Assembly: GCA_005406025.1 (NCBI GenBank)
Contig: BGZK01000179.1
Coordinates: forward strand, 62,001 to 126,000
DNA from: Eumeta japonica
Lineage: Eukaryota; Arthropoda; Insecta; Lepidoptera; Psychidae
DNA length: 64,000 nucleotides
Reading direction: 5' to 3'
Shown: piece by piece, positions 27,301-39,379 of the stretch
How positions within the stretch are numbered: position 1 is the stretch's first letter
Layout: each line of letters begins with the position of its first letter
Program-made: the position numbers and the translations under genes
Notes under the pieces: generated by a model
Told to the model about the DNA's origin: nothing
Database searches by the model: none
Seen by the model: only the letters and a program-made list of their open reading frames with translations

Positions 27301-30300
27301 CTATATATATGTATAAAAAATAAAAATCAAAGTTTACGTATACTTCAAATGGGAAATCTTTAAAATTAAAAAAAAGTACTGGAATTAAAATTAAGAGTTC
27401 TGCCTTTAACAGATTTTTTTTTCAACATATAGAATGATATTTTGCTGCAGGAGCAAAAAAAATGATCACCTATAATGAATCACCCTAATGTATATGTGTA
27501 TATGTGTGTTTGTGTGCATTGCATGTGCGTGTGTGTGTGTGTGAGAGCTAGCATGTGTGTAAACTACTCTATCAATAAATTCTAAAATCTAAGTAGCCCT
27601 TCTGCTTAGAAATCAGCATAGAGAGTAGGAAACTGCATTGATATCAGTCAACTTTCTTTGCTTACAAAACTTTGAACATATCTTAATTTAAAAATTAGAA
27701 AAACAGCATTTTATTTAAATATAGATGTTTATAATAAATCTAGATGTTTGAATACAAAGAGCTGTAAATGTAATAAAATTATATTTTTGAGCATGGAAAG
27801 CTTGAAAAAGCACAACAATTGACCTTTTGAACTTAAATTCAATAATTTACTGCTAAGCATATTTTTGAAGACTTAGAACTTGAAAGTAGCAAAAACTTTC
27901 AGGAATGGCCTATAAAGTCAAGCGTTCCTTGAAGGTTTGAGCTTTAAAAGCTTAAAAATAGCCTTTCAGTTTTGAGACAATAATATTTTTGAGCTTAAGA
28001 AGCTCAAAAACACATTGATAAATATCATAGTCAAAAATTTTAGGGAAGGTTTTCTGGGTCAAATGTTTTAAGATTTTAAACTATGCTGACATTTAAAAAT
28101 AATAAAGTAATGTCTTCAAGTATAACTTATGCGAATATAACAAGTGTTTTATCTTATTATTCATAGTAAACACTTTGTTTGAAGTAACGGCTTTACAATG
28201 TCAAATCTTTATCTATCACGTACACAGATATCCATGTCAATAGCACAACAATGTCAGAGATGAAACGAGTATTAATAATCTCGATAACATAATAAAGGCC
28301 TATGCTCAAAAATAACCACTAATCTATTGTTTACTATAAAAGTTACAAAAAGGAGCAGGTTAGATATATAGTTTTTATTGTTTTGATAATGTCGACATTT
28401 AAAATTAAAGTAAGGGACCAAAAAGACCAAAGGGATAAAAGGAATCTGATAAATTATCTTAATAATATAAACTCACGCCTATTTCCCAGAAGGCTAGGCA
28501 GAGACTATTTCCACAGGATATGAACTTTGCATGTCTTTCTTGCTTGGCTGGCATCCGTCAATCTTTCACACAAGCTTGCCGGTTTCGGGTGCTTAAAATT
28601 TGATCCTTTTTAATATATCACCAATTTGGTCTGCATAGGATATTCTAGGGCGACCCCTGCCGACTTTTCAATCACACACATTCACTCTAAAGATCTGCTT
28701 TGTCAGTCTACTTTCGTTCGTCCTTTCCAGATGGCTAAACCACCGCAATGTACCTTATTCTATTCTAAGTCACTGTAGTGATGTTGCTCTCAGACATCGC
28801 TGTTGCTACGTCTATCTTTCAAAGACACTCAACAGATATCATACAGAAATGGCATCTCCATTGCATTTTTCTTCTGCCATACCCAACTTTCACTAACACA
28901 AATAAGCGGAAGGATCTGGACCTCGTTATGGATAGGGTACTTTATTATTGGTACATTAAGGTTCATAGAATTCGAATAAAAATTTAGGAAAAATATCTGA
29001 TGAACACCTCTTGGGCATGAAACCAAAAAATAATATAATTTTTCGTATTTCAAAAAAAAAAGAAAAATTGAATTAAATGGTTTTAGGGTAATGTTGTTGT
29101 TAAATGACATGTATAAAAGTTACTATTATACAATTTCATACAAATTTTTCATTTCAGACCCTACTCGAAATTTTGTCTATTAATAGTTCAGATTGGGCCA
29201 TCATTACCACTATTCCAAAGGACAATTAATTTTGGTCTGAATCTGAAAGTGCTCACAAAAAAAATCAAAGGAATCTGTTAGAACTAATTCACCTAGTCAA
29301 TCATTATTAGGGCACCGAAGCTATATGATCATTTTGCTAGGTTTTATTCCAGTTCGAAAGAATTTGTATGCTTATTATATTTTTGATGAAAATATAATAA
29401 AGATTTAAACTCGGTAACAAAAATCATGTTTTAGTGAAAAGTGATGGTTCTGTATTCATTACATGGAAATTATTTACTGAGTTATAATACAAGTTGTTTT
29501 TTACAAAAAATAAAAATGTAATGTTATTCAAAAGTACAGATTTACATTTTTGTGTAAAATTCTAAATTTATTTGTCAATAAAACGAAATAAATATATCAC
29601 CAGTGCCTGAAATAACTCTTTGATTCATGAGCTGGGATTGTTTATCTGGTAAATATCTATCATGGTTTTTAAATCTCATTTTACACGACAGAGCAGCATC
29701 CAACTTTTAGGTTCCTAAATATGCACATCCTAGAATACTGTGTGATTGATTGTTGTTCTAGTGACTGCCCAGGATTTAAAGTCATCTTCAGTAATAATAA
29801 TTGAAGTTTGTTTATATTTATATTTTGTTATCACAGTTGCGATTGTTGTATTGTTTTTTGTGGCTTACGGTAGCTGGGGGCTCATCTGACAGTGGTGGTC
29901 AGTAGATTTCTATGCAAAATGTTGCATATATTTATCTAATTATTTCCTATGATGTGCTGAATTTAATACTAATATTTGTATAATTGATAATTATACAATT
30001 GCTTAGGCATTTGATATTTGTCAATCCTACCATAAATCAAATCTCAATTTCTTATTTGAGAATTGGTAGTGGAAGAATGGATTTAAGGATTGGTGGATGG
30101 TTGCATGTTGCATATTATTGTATGTCGCAGACAAGCATCCATTAATTAATTTTTATTACTAATTTATATTTACCTCATAATGACTATAACATTAGCTATT
30201 TGTACAATTTGAGTACAGTTAAAAATACATACCACAGCGACAGCATTTTCATCTCCATCGACCTTCACATCTTTCTTCTTCAAAGGTTCAACCTGAAGTA

Positions 30301-33300
30301 ATGACTTTTCATTCAAGATAACGGCGACATTTCCAGCTTTGTCTAAGAACTCAATCTTGAGTGGATCTGCAGTTATAGTGACTTTGTGACCTTGACTATT
30401 TTGCAGTATCACATGATTGTCTTTGTTTTCAATAAGTTTCAGCCTAAAAATAAGTAAAGAAACTATGCCAAAAAATTCAACTTTATAGTAATTTATGTAA
30501 TGATAAAAACAAATACTGAGCTATGGTTGTTATTAAACTAACCTAATTGAATAATAAAATCCTCAAACTAAGTACCTCTTCCCTCACCTCCTTTATTTTT
30601 AACAAAACTCATCTTTAACAAAAAGTGTCTACTAGTTCTAAAGTAATAATTCACATTACAATTAAGTTCACAAGGAGATGGAAGAGGTTTTAACACTTAA
30701 AGTTACATAGAAAAATACATTTTTCTAAATTTAACTAATGTTAGGAATACAGTCACATACAAAATGTTTCTTTTGTCCAGTCAAATTAATCTGGGCGGAA
30801 CACAGTCTTACACTGGAGGACCAAGCTTCTTAATGATGCACCTATACACTTGTAGAGTTTGATATATAATTTGTTTACAACTGCACAGTGGAATTTTTGA
30901 CCGAATCGAAAAAGTTATTTCTTGGACAGGGTATAGAGTATTCATTGTCATTCCCCAGAGACTGTATACGGATATAGCAGTAGCAGATTTATATATTTCT
31001 TAGAGGGTGGTTACAAAAATTTTATCACCATTAAATAAAGGACATAGGACAATTTAAAGAAGTGACTTAAATGTAGGCACAACAATAAATAAATGAGAAT
31101 TTAAGAAAATAACAGAAGCTTTTTAATTATTAAAACAACATAAAATAAAATAAATTTAAAAAAAACCGGGAATAGTTTTACATATCTTTAACTTTGTAAT
31201 ACTATTTTTAAAAACTGCCTGTTGCTAAATCTACTTCCTTATAGCAGCTCAATATATCAATTTTTGTGAAGCAGGAAATGGAAGTTCAAATTTTATTGAA
31301 ATAATACTAAAGTGCAGTAAGTCTAACAAGGGTGTAATAAAGTGCATTTAAAAAAGAAATATTTACAATAACTACCCCTTATTTATACACAAATTTTATC
31401 TAATAGTATATATATATATATGTATAAGACTAGCTTTTGCTCGCGAATTCATGTGCATGGACATTAATTGGATTTTGTCATCGTTTATATTGACTGATCA
31501 CTCATGTCAATCACGATTCGATGTTGTTCCTTTTCTTGATTTCAGTCTTAGCTCTGCTTTTGTTTCCGATTCAGGTTCCGATCTCGATGGTAATTTCTTT
31601 CGAACTATACATAATTCGCCAGCAGACGTCAGATCCACATACAACAAATTCTTCGATCTTTTATATCGATCGATGAGTTTATCAATCATAATTCCAATCT
31701 AGGTCGTGTTCTCAATACCATACCAGAAAATCCCACATTATTACACCAAAACACACACAATCTTTATCTTATGAAACAATCTCACTTATGCTTTTGATTC
31801 CAGTCCTGTTCCCCATTCCAGGAGCGGTATTGAACCTGGATCTCTATTGAACATTGTTGTTACCAATAATAAATTGGTATAAGTGACAAATTTATTCTAT
31901 GATCACACGAACAAAGTTGTGAGCAAAAATTTGTAAATCATAACCTATATGTAATTGTGATCTATAAACTGTATTACTCTGCTTTATCAGCTAATTCTGA
32001 TCAGCAGTTAAAGTGTAACTGCATTACTAAACATCGAAACATACAAACATTCATATTTATAATATTAATAGGACATATTATATTTGAATTTAAATATATC
32101 TATATAATTACTATCTCAATGCTAATATTTAGTATATTTGTTCACATACAGTAAAAAGAAATTATTGGACGAATGTAAACATCGCCTTTAGTCAAAAAAA
32201 AAAGTCAAGTCATCGTCATTGTTGTAATACTTTCTTTCGTGCAATAAACCAAAGTTTAATTTTTTAACTCTAATAATTGTATGATTTTCTACAGAAATTA
32301 TGAAGTATTTAAATGCAAATTACATTAATTTTATTATTCTGAGATATAATCCAATGCAGTGGACACTAATGATATTTTTAATTTACACATCTGTTTGGGG
32401 ATAAATTTTAGTACCTACGAAACAAAACGGCATTAGATAAAAAAAACCACACCATGAAATTAGCCTTTGAATATCAGTGAGATCAATCATGCAAATTCGG
32501 AAAAAAAAAGTTGTCTTACTAGCTAACAATTTTGGATGATCTTCTACCTTCTGTGAATGAATTCCATATAGTAAGTTTGGAATGAACTCAACTAGACACA
32601 TAATATGCAATCAAGCATATATGTATAAACAAATAACTGTTTGATGAAAACTGTTATTTGTTTATACATATATGTGAAACTTTTCAATTTTTTTTTCTAC
32701 TAAATATTAGATTAATAACAAATGTAGACATTAAAAAAAAAACACTAATGTATACCATATTTTACTAAAGAACAACTAAATCGTGTATCTAATATCTAAT
32801 AACATACATAACTTTTTGGATATACAACACTACATATATATCATTTCAAATTTGGACAAGCGTAAGTCGAATTAATTTGAAGAGGGTCACATGACACATT
32901 ATCACTTCCAACTATTTTGCATTTTCTGGCTTTCTAAAATTAACTTTTAAAATCAGAATTTGTTTATTTATGCTATATGGTATACCAAATCACATCGTTT
33001 TCTTCCAATAGATTTGGATATGAGGACAGACAGAAGAGAAAAGATGGGATTACTATGAATAGACGGAAACTTAATGATAAAAAAAATACAAATATAAAAT
33101 ACAAATATAAAAATACAAACATAGAACCTCCTCCTTTTTTTGAAGTTGGTCAAAAACTGAAAGAAATTAACATACTTTAAAATAATAATAATGAATATAC
33201 ATACTCATCAGCTTTTGGTTCTGCTACTAGAGCTAACTGCGTTCTGTATCTCGGATATATTGGTGATTCTTCATCTAATTCGACTCGGAAAGTTCCATCC

Positions 33301-34345
33301 AACAGAGCTGATAACTTGAAAACATAGAGGTGCTATAAATAAAATAAATATTGTAAATAATTGGCAAATTATAGAATATGTTTAATATAACATATATCAG
33401 CAAATGAAAAATGTATTCAAATGCAAATACACCACAGCTGTCTGCAATTTGATTTAAAAGGAGCATTTGAAAAGTTTTTCTTTTTTATAACTTTTTTTTT
33501 TCAGAAAATGAAGGTCGTTTTATTTAATTGTAATATTCATTTGATGAATTTTATTGAAACATATCTTCGGTTCACTTGATACAACAGTGAAAGTTACTGT
33601 TGAGTTCTTGTGACTTAACAGTGTAAAACATTGTTTTAACAGATACCAGTGGTATCATTGCTATTTTGATTCACTGAAAATTATTGATCATTGAAATAAT
33701 TTTTCACAGTTTTATAAACCTTTTTTATATAGTAGAATGTAATTTGCAAAAAGTAAATAAGAAAAAATCTCATGAATAGATGTTCCATTAATAGTTTTTC
33801 AAATAAAATATTATGGAACCATACAATTTAAACCTTCAGTACAAATTAAAAAAAAAATGTTTTATCATTACTAATATTTAAATTATTGATGCAGATTTTT
33901 ATATTTCTTTTTATGTAAATTTTATTAGTGTTTGTATTCTAAATCCTCATCTGTATAATATAAACTGAAAAGATACTCATCTTTCCTTTTATTAACTATT
34001 CCAGCCAAAAACCACTCATACTGAAACATTTAGTACTGACAGCATCTAATCATAACCTCAACAGACTTCAGTGATAAAATCCAGCAACACTATATCTATG
34101 TAAAAAGAACAAACCTGAAGTGTTTTTGTATCGCCTTCTGGATTAACACTGGACACCTCAGCTGTAGCAACATTTCCCTCAACTTTTAAAGAATCCACAT
34201 TCAATATATGAAAATGTTTATTAGGAGTCAGATTCCTGAGACGCTTACAAAATCCGGATTGTTCGCAAGTCTTAAAATTATTCCTGTCTACGGCTAGACA
34301 GTTCGAAATGACAATAACAACCAAAAGGAAGACGAAGGCCTTCAT
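9392..34345 (-). CDS. GANAB: Glucosidase II alpha subunit (neutral alpha-glucosidase AB, GH31), 19 coding exons, 921 aa
   Basis: Exons, 5' to 3' on the minus strand: 34345-34115, 33314-33205, 30443-30233, 24628-24514, 23274-23130, 22400-22260, 21798-21690, 21218-21079, 20346-20159, 19375-19233, 15530-15433, 14869-14747, 13957-13792, 13306-13170, 12641-12529, 12306-12149, 11413-11300, 10266-10157, 9605-9392. All junctions are GT-AG and phases match throughout; total 2766 nt with the TGA stop. The protein starts with a signal peptide ([18 protein letters not shown]) followed by [17 protein letters not shown], the usual mature N-terminus. GH31 hallmarks are present: [19 protein letters not shown], the nucleophile in WNDMNEPS (Asp506) and the acid/base Asp593 in WTGDN. 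The enzyme removes glucose from N-glycans in the ER lumen together with the beta subunit, feeding the calnexin cycle. No ER-retention tail is seen (it ends INFVY), as expected, because the beta subunit retains it. Length fits the family. Confidence 0.97.
9606..12148. other. Introns between the last four glucosidase exons
   Basis: Between the exons at 9392-9605, 10157-10266, 11300-11413 and 12149-12306 I see only AT-rich intron sequence. Short open frames here are not supported. The one notable item is the tandem duplication near 11466-11588. Confidence 0.6.
11466..11588. repeat. Two-copy tandem duplication, unit about 60 bp
   Basis: A unit beginning TACGTCAAAGTA, passing through 'attttaaagcctgct' and ending 'atttggagggtcttt' appears twice in a row (about 11466-11527 and 11532-11588) with a few substitutions and small indels. 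It lies in the intron upstream of the exon at 11300-11413. Confidence 0.75.
15000..15150 (+). repeat. LINE-like 3' tail fragment
   Basis: Ends GTTATTCTGTAACCTATGCA, then 'ataaggatatttggaatttgaatttg'. It is closely related to the AATAAA-bearing duplicate downstream of the zinc-finger gene (3747-3790). The repeated TTTGAA at the end resembles the short tandem tail of insect non-LTR retrotransposons. It sits in the intron between the exons at 14747-14869 and 15433-15530. Confidence 0.45.
16741..18546. mobile_element. Inverted-repeat element with a decayed THAP domain (P-superfamily-like candidate)
   Basis: AATAGGCATGATGAC at 16741-16755 is matched by its exact reverse complement at 18532-18546. 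An inner pair, GTCACGCCTATATAC at 16931-16945 and GTACATAGGCGTGAC at 18351-18365, differs at one position. Between them lies a decayed THAP exon. THAP domains are the DNA-binding part of P-element-type transposases, which supports a non-autonomous element of that kind. No catalytic domain was found and the 8-bp target duplication was not identified, so the superfamily is inferred. Confidence 0.55.
17851..18034 (+). pseudogene. Frameshifted THAP zinc-finger exon
   Basis: Three consecutive plus-strand frames give the order of THAP landmarks: [16 protein letters not shown] (C-x4-C), then [19 protein letters not shown] (the invariant Pro and Trp), then LYLCEDHFN (the C-x2-H pair). At least two frameshifts separate them. 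A good donor, AAT|GTAAGT, follows at 18035. The domain was once intact and is now unlikely to be translated as a unit. It sits inside an intron of the glucosidase gene on the opposite strand. Confidence 0.75.
19626..20123. mobile_element. Tigger/pogo-type MITE, 498 bp, flanked by TA
   Basis: The left end CAGTGTAATCTCAATAACTC and the right end GAGTTATTGAGGTTCTACTG are near-perfect reverse complements. Both ends are flanked by TA (19624-19625 and 20124-20125), the target used by Tc1/mariner/pogo elements. Inner copies of 'gttaagtcgaaa' repeat the TIR theme. The end sequence is the classic Tigger-like one. The open frame inside (19590-19856) gives no recognisable transposase. It lies in the intron between the exons at 19233-19375 and 20159-20346. 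Confidence 0.88.
21026..21052. repeat. (TA)n microsatellite
   Basis: Mostly alternating TA, within the intron between the exons at 20159-20346 and 21079-21218, ending less than 30 bp from the downstream splice donor. Confidence 0.8.
25585..26070 (-). other. Unidentified minus-strand ORF pair, possibly from a mobile element
   Basis: Two adjacent open frames on the minus strand. The upstream one runs from about 26070 to a TAG near 25852 and encodes a Cys-containing segment ([20 protein letters not shown], then [19 protein letters not shown]). The downstream one (25827-25585) ends [16 protein letters not shown]. Base composition is less AT-rich than the surrounding intron. I do not recognise a family. 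Both could be chance frames or a decayed gene carried by a transposon. Confidence 0.25.
27489..27545. repeat. (TG)n-rich microsatellite
   Basis: An imperfect TG tract that includes a run of seven TG/GT units, flanked by TATATGTG steps. Confidence 0.75.
27875..28066 (+). repeat. Interspersed repeat family A, copy 2
   Basis: Best-preserved central part of the family: 'tttgagcttaagaagctcaa' (palindromic) between the shared opening 'cttgaaagtagcaaaaact' and the shared ending 'ttttagggaaggtttt..gggtcaa'. Same strand as copies at 4781 and 48440. Confidence 0.75.
28478..28760 (-). pseudogene. RTE-type LINE remnant (C-terminal reverse-transcriptase ORF and 3' end)
   Basis: On the minus strand from about 28745, the frame reads [20 protein letters not shown] and, after a stop, [16 protein letters not shown]. 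This is the familiar 'RWFGHVxRM...GRPRxxWxD' C-terminal end of RTE/BovB-like and related LINE proteins in insects. It is followed toward lower coordinates by non-coding sequence that recurs at 50695-50885 ('cctatttcc.agaa.ggt.agca'). Confidence 0.6.
31431..31860 (+). repeat. Interspersed repeat family B, copy 1
   Basis: Opens with ACTAGCTTTTGCTCGCGAAT, the typical start of abundant lepidopteran repeats. The internal 'atttcagtcttagctctgct' and 'ccgatctcgatgg' recur at 36905-37230. The stretch 'ccattccaggagcggtattg' suggests low-complexity variation of a TTCCxxTCCxGTTCC theme. Confidence 0.5.
32616..32674. repeat. Perfect 22-bp inverted repeat with a 15-nt loop
   Basis: The left arm 32616-32637 (CATATATGTATAAACAAATA, then AC) and the right arm 32653-32674 are exact reverse complements. 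The loop is 32638-32652. It is intronic to the glucosidase gene. No TIR-element ends or coding content were recognised around it. Confidence 0.85.
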
Positions 34346-34500
34346 TCTGAAATAGAAAAGAATTTTATATCATAACTGACGTAAAACACCGGCGAACCAT
34401 AGCGGTCGAATAAAATTTTACAAAGTTACTTCAATGATTTCCGTTTACCTGGCTGTTGAAGGGTGTACAGCGATATGAGGAATATATTTCTGAGTCTTCG
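34346..34500 (-). promoter_or_regulatory. 5' UTR intron and untranslated first exon of the glucosidase II gene
   Basis: The start codon directly follows an acceptor: CTATTTCAG|A then ATG at 34345-34343. Upstream on the minus strand, CAACAGCCAG|GTAAACGG gives a donor whose exon ends at 34449. This implies a 102-bp intron in the leader and an untranslated first exon starting somewhere above 34449. The transcription start is not resolved. Confidence 0.6.
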
Positions 34501-34639
34501 GTTTTTATAGCTACCTATCAAAACATGATGGACTTGATTAAAATCTTTGTATTTAAACACAAAGAAGCGATTTATAACTTGTACCTTACGTGGAGAATTT
34601 TCGCTGGGTTCTGTGTTGCCAGATATTTTCGTAAGTAAT

Positions 34640-36904
34640 GTTCTTCTTTCTTAGATGTGATATTTTTACAATGTTATATTTTTGGTTCTAAACAAGTGAC
34701 ACTTATTAATAACAACGTAAGGAATATTTCATTAATAAAAAAATACAATTGTTATTATTTTATATCATTACAAAAACTAAAGTTCGCCATTATCGTAATG
34801 TAATACATATTTAATGGATTTTGGCGGCTTATAGTAATTTAAACGAAATCATGAGTCATAATGACCTTGACGTTCGACATTTCTTATGAGTTCTGTTACA
34901 TTTTAATTAAATGGTAATTTTCAATATGCATTAGTAGAAAAAAGAACTAAGTAAATTTCAATAAATCTCCAAAATTCATGTCAGTACATGAATGACTTTT
35001 TATTTTATTAGAATTGGTAAAATTTCGAACTATTCTATATTAGTCTTAAATACAAACAAAAAAAAATAATACAATTCTTACATACCCTTCTCTGATAATT
35101 AGGTTATTAGATCTTGTATCATATTAAAGGATTTTTAAGTGTGTAAATTTATTTTCCAAATAGAGATTTAGTTTAAAATTAAATTCGTTTTTTGTGTTTT
35201 CTTTATTGTTCAATTTGTGTTATATTAAAGTAATGTGTATGAACGGAACTATAATTATTGTAATACACGTACGAAGAGTATATTATAATTGTATCTAGAC
35301 GAGGGGGCCAATGAGAAGCCTGTATTCGGAATTCTCTATACAGGACTGCAGCGACTTGGTGTTCTAAGCGTAAGTGGTGTTTGCCTGAAAGTAGTGTAAA
35401 CTATATGAAGACATCTTCTTATAAGTAATGTACGCAGTTCATTCGTGTAGGAAAATGCACTCTATATAAATTGAGCCATATTTGTGCATTTCGTGCAGTT
35501 CAATTTGGAAATTCGTCCTGTTAGCAACTGAATAAATTAGTGAAATCTCTGCCATATCTATTATTTGTGCTCACGCCATGAAGAAGTATGATCTGAAGTG
35601 TGTGAAGAAGATGATTCCAGGTGTGGGTATGCCGGTGATAGAAATACAGTTGTAATATTGGGGTGCTTTCGCAAGGAACGTGTTTAGTATTTAGAAATGT
35701 TTTCCGTAGTTTTAAATGTAACAGAGAAAATTCTACAAAAAAGTGTAAAATAAATTATGGCAATATATATTTCTTTTGACATCTGACATTAGATTTAACG
35801 TAGGGTTCCCAAATTAAGGGTTTTCCCCTCAAATTTAGGGGGAAAGAATTGGAATGGGATTTTTTTAGGGGAGTTGTAATTTTAGGAATTTTTATAATTT
35901 GTTTTCGAAAATTTAAGAATAAAGAATTTTAAAAAATGAAGCTGCTGAATGAAATTACTTATTGATTGTTTGAAATTTATCATTCGTTTCAAGATATTTT
36001 ATTATTTATTTTAATGTATTATCTATTTGAAAATATTTCATTATTTATTTTATAAATAGTTCAATTTTTTAAGGAGATTCCCTAGAAATTGTGAGAATTT
36101 TAGAAGTTTTTGAGCTTTAGAGAGATAAATTTTTGAGAGTTGCGAACTCTAATTTGACGTCGATTTAACGACAATTGTTATATATTGCCAAGAGTTACTT
36201 TTTCGCCCTTTTCATTTCATTTATTTCATTATTTTATTTATCACTTTTCAGAGAAAAACCAAACATTATGAATCTTTTAACTACAAGCTTACTATTAGAG
36301 TCAAGATTTACGACAGTGTTACAGTCCAAGTCTTGCAATATGAAATACAAATAATTTCGGAGGGCAAGTCTCTGCAATAGAGCGGAAAATTCTGTATGAT
36401 AATTATAATATATAGTTGAATGAATCAGTATATTATACTTAAGAAAAAATGTTATGAAAATTAAATATTCTCATTAAACCTCTTATTAAACTCATACTTT
36501 TACAATTTAAATATTTAAGTTGATGAATATAGCTGTGCTACGTATAAGGCATTACATCGTTGGTCATGACTATAAATTAAATCTAAAGATAATAAATTGA
36601 TCTTCACTCTGCTGTTTTTCTCTTTTTGATTAGTGTAAATTTGAATTCGTACTTTGTTTTCTATGCTTTATTTTATATATTTCATACGATTAACACTGAA
36701 TATAGAACATAGTAAAGCGTACATTTATCTAAAATAGAACGTCATTTTTAAAAAAATCTTCAAAACTGTCATTTGAATATGTTAAATTCAGTAGTATTAT
36801 GGCAGCACTTGTTATAATGTTACCATTAACAATAATATTTGATTTGAATATGACTTGTTTTGTTACACGTAAATAATTACACGTCACACTTTTAATTTAT
36901 TAAA
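34640..36904. other. Intergenic region upstream of the glucosidase gene
   Basis: No supported gene. A promoter-like block sits at 35440-35540 (see the separate entry). The stretch 35800-36160 is AT-rich with repeated 'ttttagggg' and 'aaaatttaggg' phrases. Confidence 0.5.
35310..35660 (+). promoter_or_regulatory. TATA-box promoter-like block, possible solo LTR or small transcript unit
   Basis: CTATATAAAT at 35462-35471 is followed about 25 bp later by GTGCAGTTCAAT, an initiator-like sequence, and then 'tgaataaatt' near 35529. A short frame MKKYDLKCVKKMIPGVGMPV runs to a TAA at 35655. TATA, initiator and AATAAA in about 70 bp fit an LTR or a decayed short gene. No terminal TG/CA pair with target duplication was found. 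Confidence 0.3.
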
Positions 36905-37230
36905 CACTAGCTCTCCGCCTGGCTCCGTATCCATCCATGTGAACATGGAATGTGTCCGATTCATATCTTATATTAAATGATTTTGTTTTTAATTTCAATC
37001 TTAATCCTGCTTTCAACTCCTGTCCCGATACTGTTTCTAATTTCTATTTTGGTCACGCTCTTGGTGCTTATTTTGGTCTCACACTCAATTTGGATCAGAG
37101 TTGCGTTCTAAATTTTCTCCGTCTTTCAATAAGTCGAGCACTTCGTGATAGGAGGTTGAGTAAAGATTTTAATTTTTTTTCCCTTTGGAATTTTGTTCGT
37201 GTTGTCACGTCTATAGACCATTGACCCAAA
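36905..37230 (+). repeat. Interspersed repeat family B, copy 2
   Basis: Starts ACTAGCTCTCCGCCTGGCTC and continues with 'atttcaatcttaatcctgct' and 'tcctgtcccgatactg', paralleling 31431-31640. Pyrimidine-rich with TTxxGGTC steps. No real coding content. Confidence 0.5.
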
Positions 37231-39379
37231 AAGAATTATTATTATTATGTTATTTGCCTTATAACTACTCAGACAAGATTTTTAAATAGATTTACTTTTT
37301 TTTATAATATCAGCTTTAAATGAAATAAAAGCTATTTTCAGCTTCAAGCTAAGCTCTATTTACTAAAGAAAACTATATTAAAATACATTCAACTATTTCA
37401 AAGATATGCGTTAATACACAGAAAGACAAGGAGTAAAAAATTGTTGTTTTCTACTCCTTGAAATATACCTTTCATGTACAGGTACATTAGGATTGACTGT
37501 TTTATTATATTAGATAGACTATATGTTTTTTTTTCGTCTGTTGGAATTTAATATATATTTTTCTATTTTAATAGTATATTATACATATTCTGCTGTTTTA
37601 TATTCTCAAATTTTGCCTAAAGCCTTGATCTAATAAAAAACATATACCTAGCTTTGCGATGTTACATAATATTAATATGCCTGAAAAACAAATTAGAATA
37701 TCTAATTTAAAAGAAAAGGTATAAAGTTTCCAGCACAAATATACATAACAACCTGATATTTATGTCAATAGATATGTTATTATTCCAATACTAGACAAGT
37801 CTATACAGGTAGTACAGTCTCTCCAACGAGATATTTCGCTTAATATCTCGATTAACGCTCAATTTACTTTTTGAATAAAACAAAAACTTCGTTTTTCATT
37901 AAAAACTAGGCCATCGGAATATTTTTTTGATTATTATCTGTAATATGAATGCTTCCACCATAGATGGTTTCCACATTGTTATTGTAGAAACATTGATCGT
38001 ATTTATTTATAGAAACATCGTTCGAGACCACCCACACATAAAAGTCTGTATTTTTAATCTGTATTTTTTTTTGGGTGAATTGTTCGACAACTATTTATTT
38101 ATACGCAATTCTTATCCTATAATTTATTAGAAGGAAACAAATTTTGGAAAGATTGTCAATTTTAGATCGTGTTCTTTTATTGTGGCTACACTAGATCCTC
38201 AGAATGCGAGCAAAAGATGTACAGTACAACGCACAAAACTCTGCCACTCTGAATTGCCTATGAATGATGTAATGCGCAGGTTTAACACTCTCCGACCCTT
38301 CCTTCTTCTCCCGCGCGTGTCAATTGTACGCCATTGACACACTTTCGTTGCTAACTTCACAGCGAAAGATTTTTGTGCGTTGATCTATATGGAGCAGAAC
38401 TTAAAAGAAACAATGCAAGGCCCGCGACAAATATATAAAAGTATCATATTAAAACTATTGTATAAATACATTTTAGTGTGCGTATAAATGTAGCACTTTT
38501 AGGAGTAGATGCTTGTCAATTGCTCGGTTAACCTGTTTTGTTTTCCTATCTTTATTCTGAGGTTTTCATAAACATAGGTAACAATAACAAGGAAAAAATA
38601 ATGTCAAAGTTATCAATTACCTAATACTTAAGAAAAGACACCCTACCTTAATTTCTTTTTTATTTTGAGAAATAATTATTAAAATATTTTAAAAAATTGT
38701 GAAGAAAGTATCGCCATCAGTACGTACTATGTAAATCTATTACATCTGTCTGTACATTCAATTATTCTGTAAAATTCCGTGACAGATTATATTCATTTTG
38801 TGGTTAACTGACCTCAATTCTATCATTTCTAAAATTCATGTTTGTCAGTGTGTTTGTTTGTTTGTCTATATATCCTTTTTTTTAATTTAAGAACAGCTTG
38901 ACTGATCGTGATTACAATTGGTACATGTGATTGCACACATGATAAGTTACTATCTGTCTGCATGTTTGTCTGTCCATATGCTTTTTCATAATTGAAAAAT
39001 GGTTTAACTGATCATGATGAATTGAGGTATACAGTAAAAAAATATGATTACTCAAGTGATAGGCTATTGTATGTCTTTATTTGTGTCTATTTTTATAATT
39101 TCAAAATAGTTATAAGATAATTTTGTACCTGACGGATGTGGTTAACCCATGTTGTGGTTTGGTACAGCAAAGAAATGAGCCGCCTCAACAGGTGACATAT
39201 CACACTCATGGTATGAGTGATACAGATGTGAAGTATCAACTTTCAATGTTGCATTTCGTCGAGTGAGTGAGAGTTCCGGTGGCCCACTCCTCTTCATAGC
39301 TTCACACCTCGTCCGTCACACCACTCTCCGTTTCATCACAGCACTCTACCTCCATATACAATTCCTCTCAGCATCAAAT

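Larger units (their letters stand above)
24629..30232. other. Largest glucosidase intron (5.6 kb)
   Basis: This is the intron between the exons at 24514-24628 and 30233-30443. It carries an unidentified minus-strand ORF pair (25585-26070), a (TG)n tract, a family A repeat and an RTE-type LINE remnant. The remainder is AT-rich without supported features. Confidence 0.6.
30444..33204. other. Glucosidase intron between exons 2 and 3
   Basis: Contains family B repeat (31431-31860), the perfect hairpin at 32616-32674 and AT-rich sequence. Short open frames here have no support. Confidence 0.6.

Noticed and set aside
34456..34638. 60-residue plus-strand ORF opposite the glucosidase 5' leader
   Set aside because: It overlaps the untranslated first exon region on the other strand and resembles no family; a chance frame.
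37815..37870. Possible second Tigger-like TIR
   Set aside because: 'acagtctctccaacgagata' resembles a TIR start but no matching opposite end with TA flank was found.
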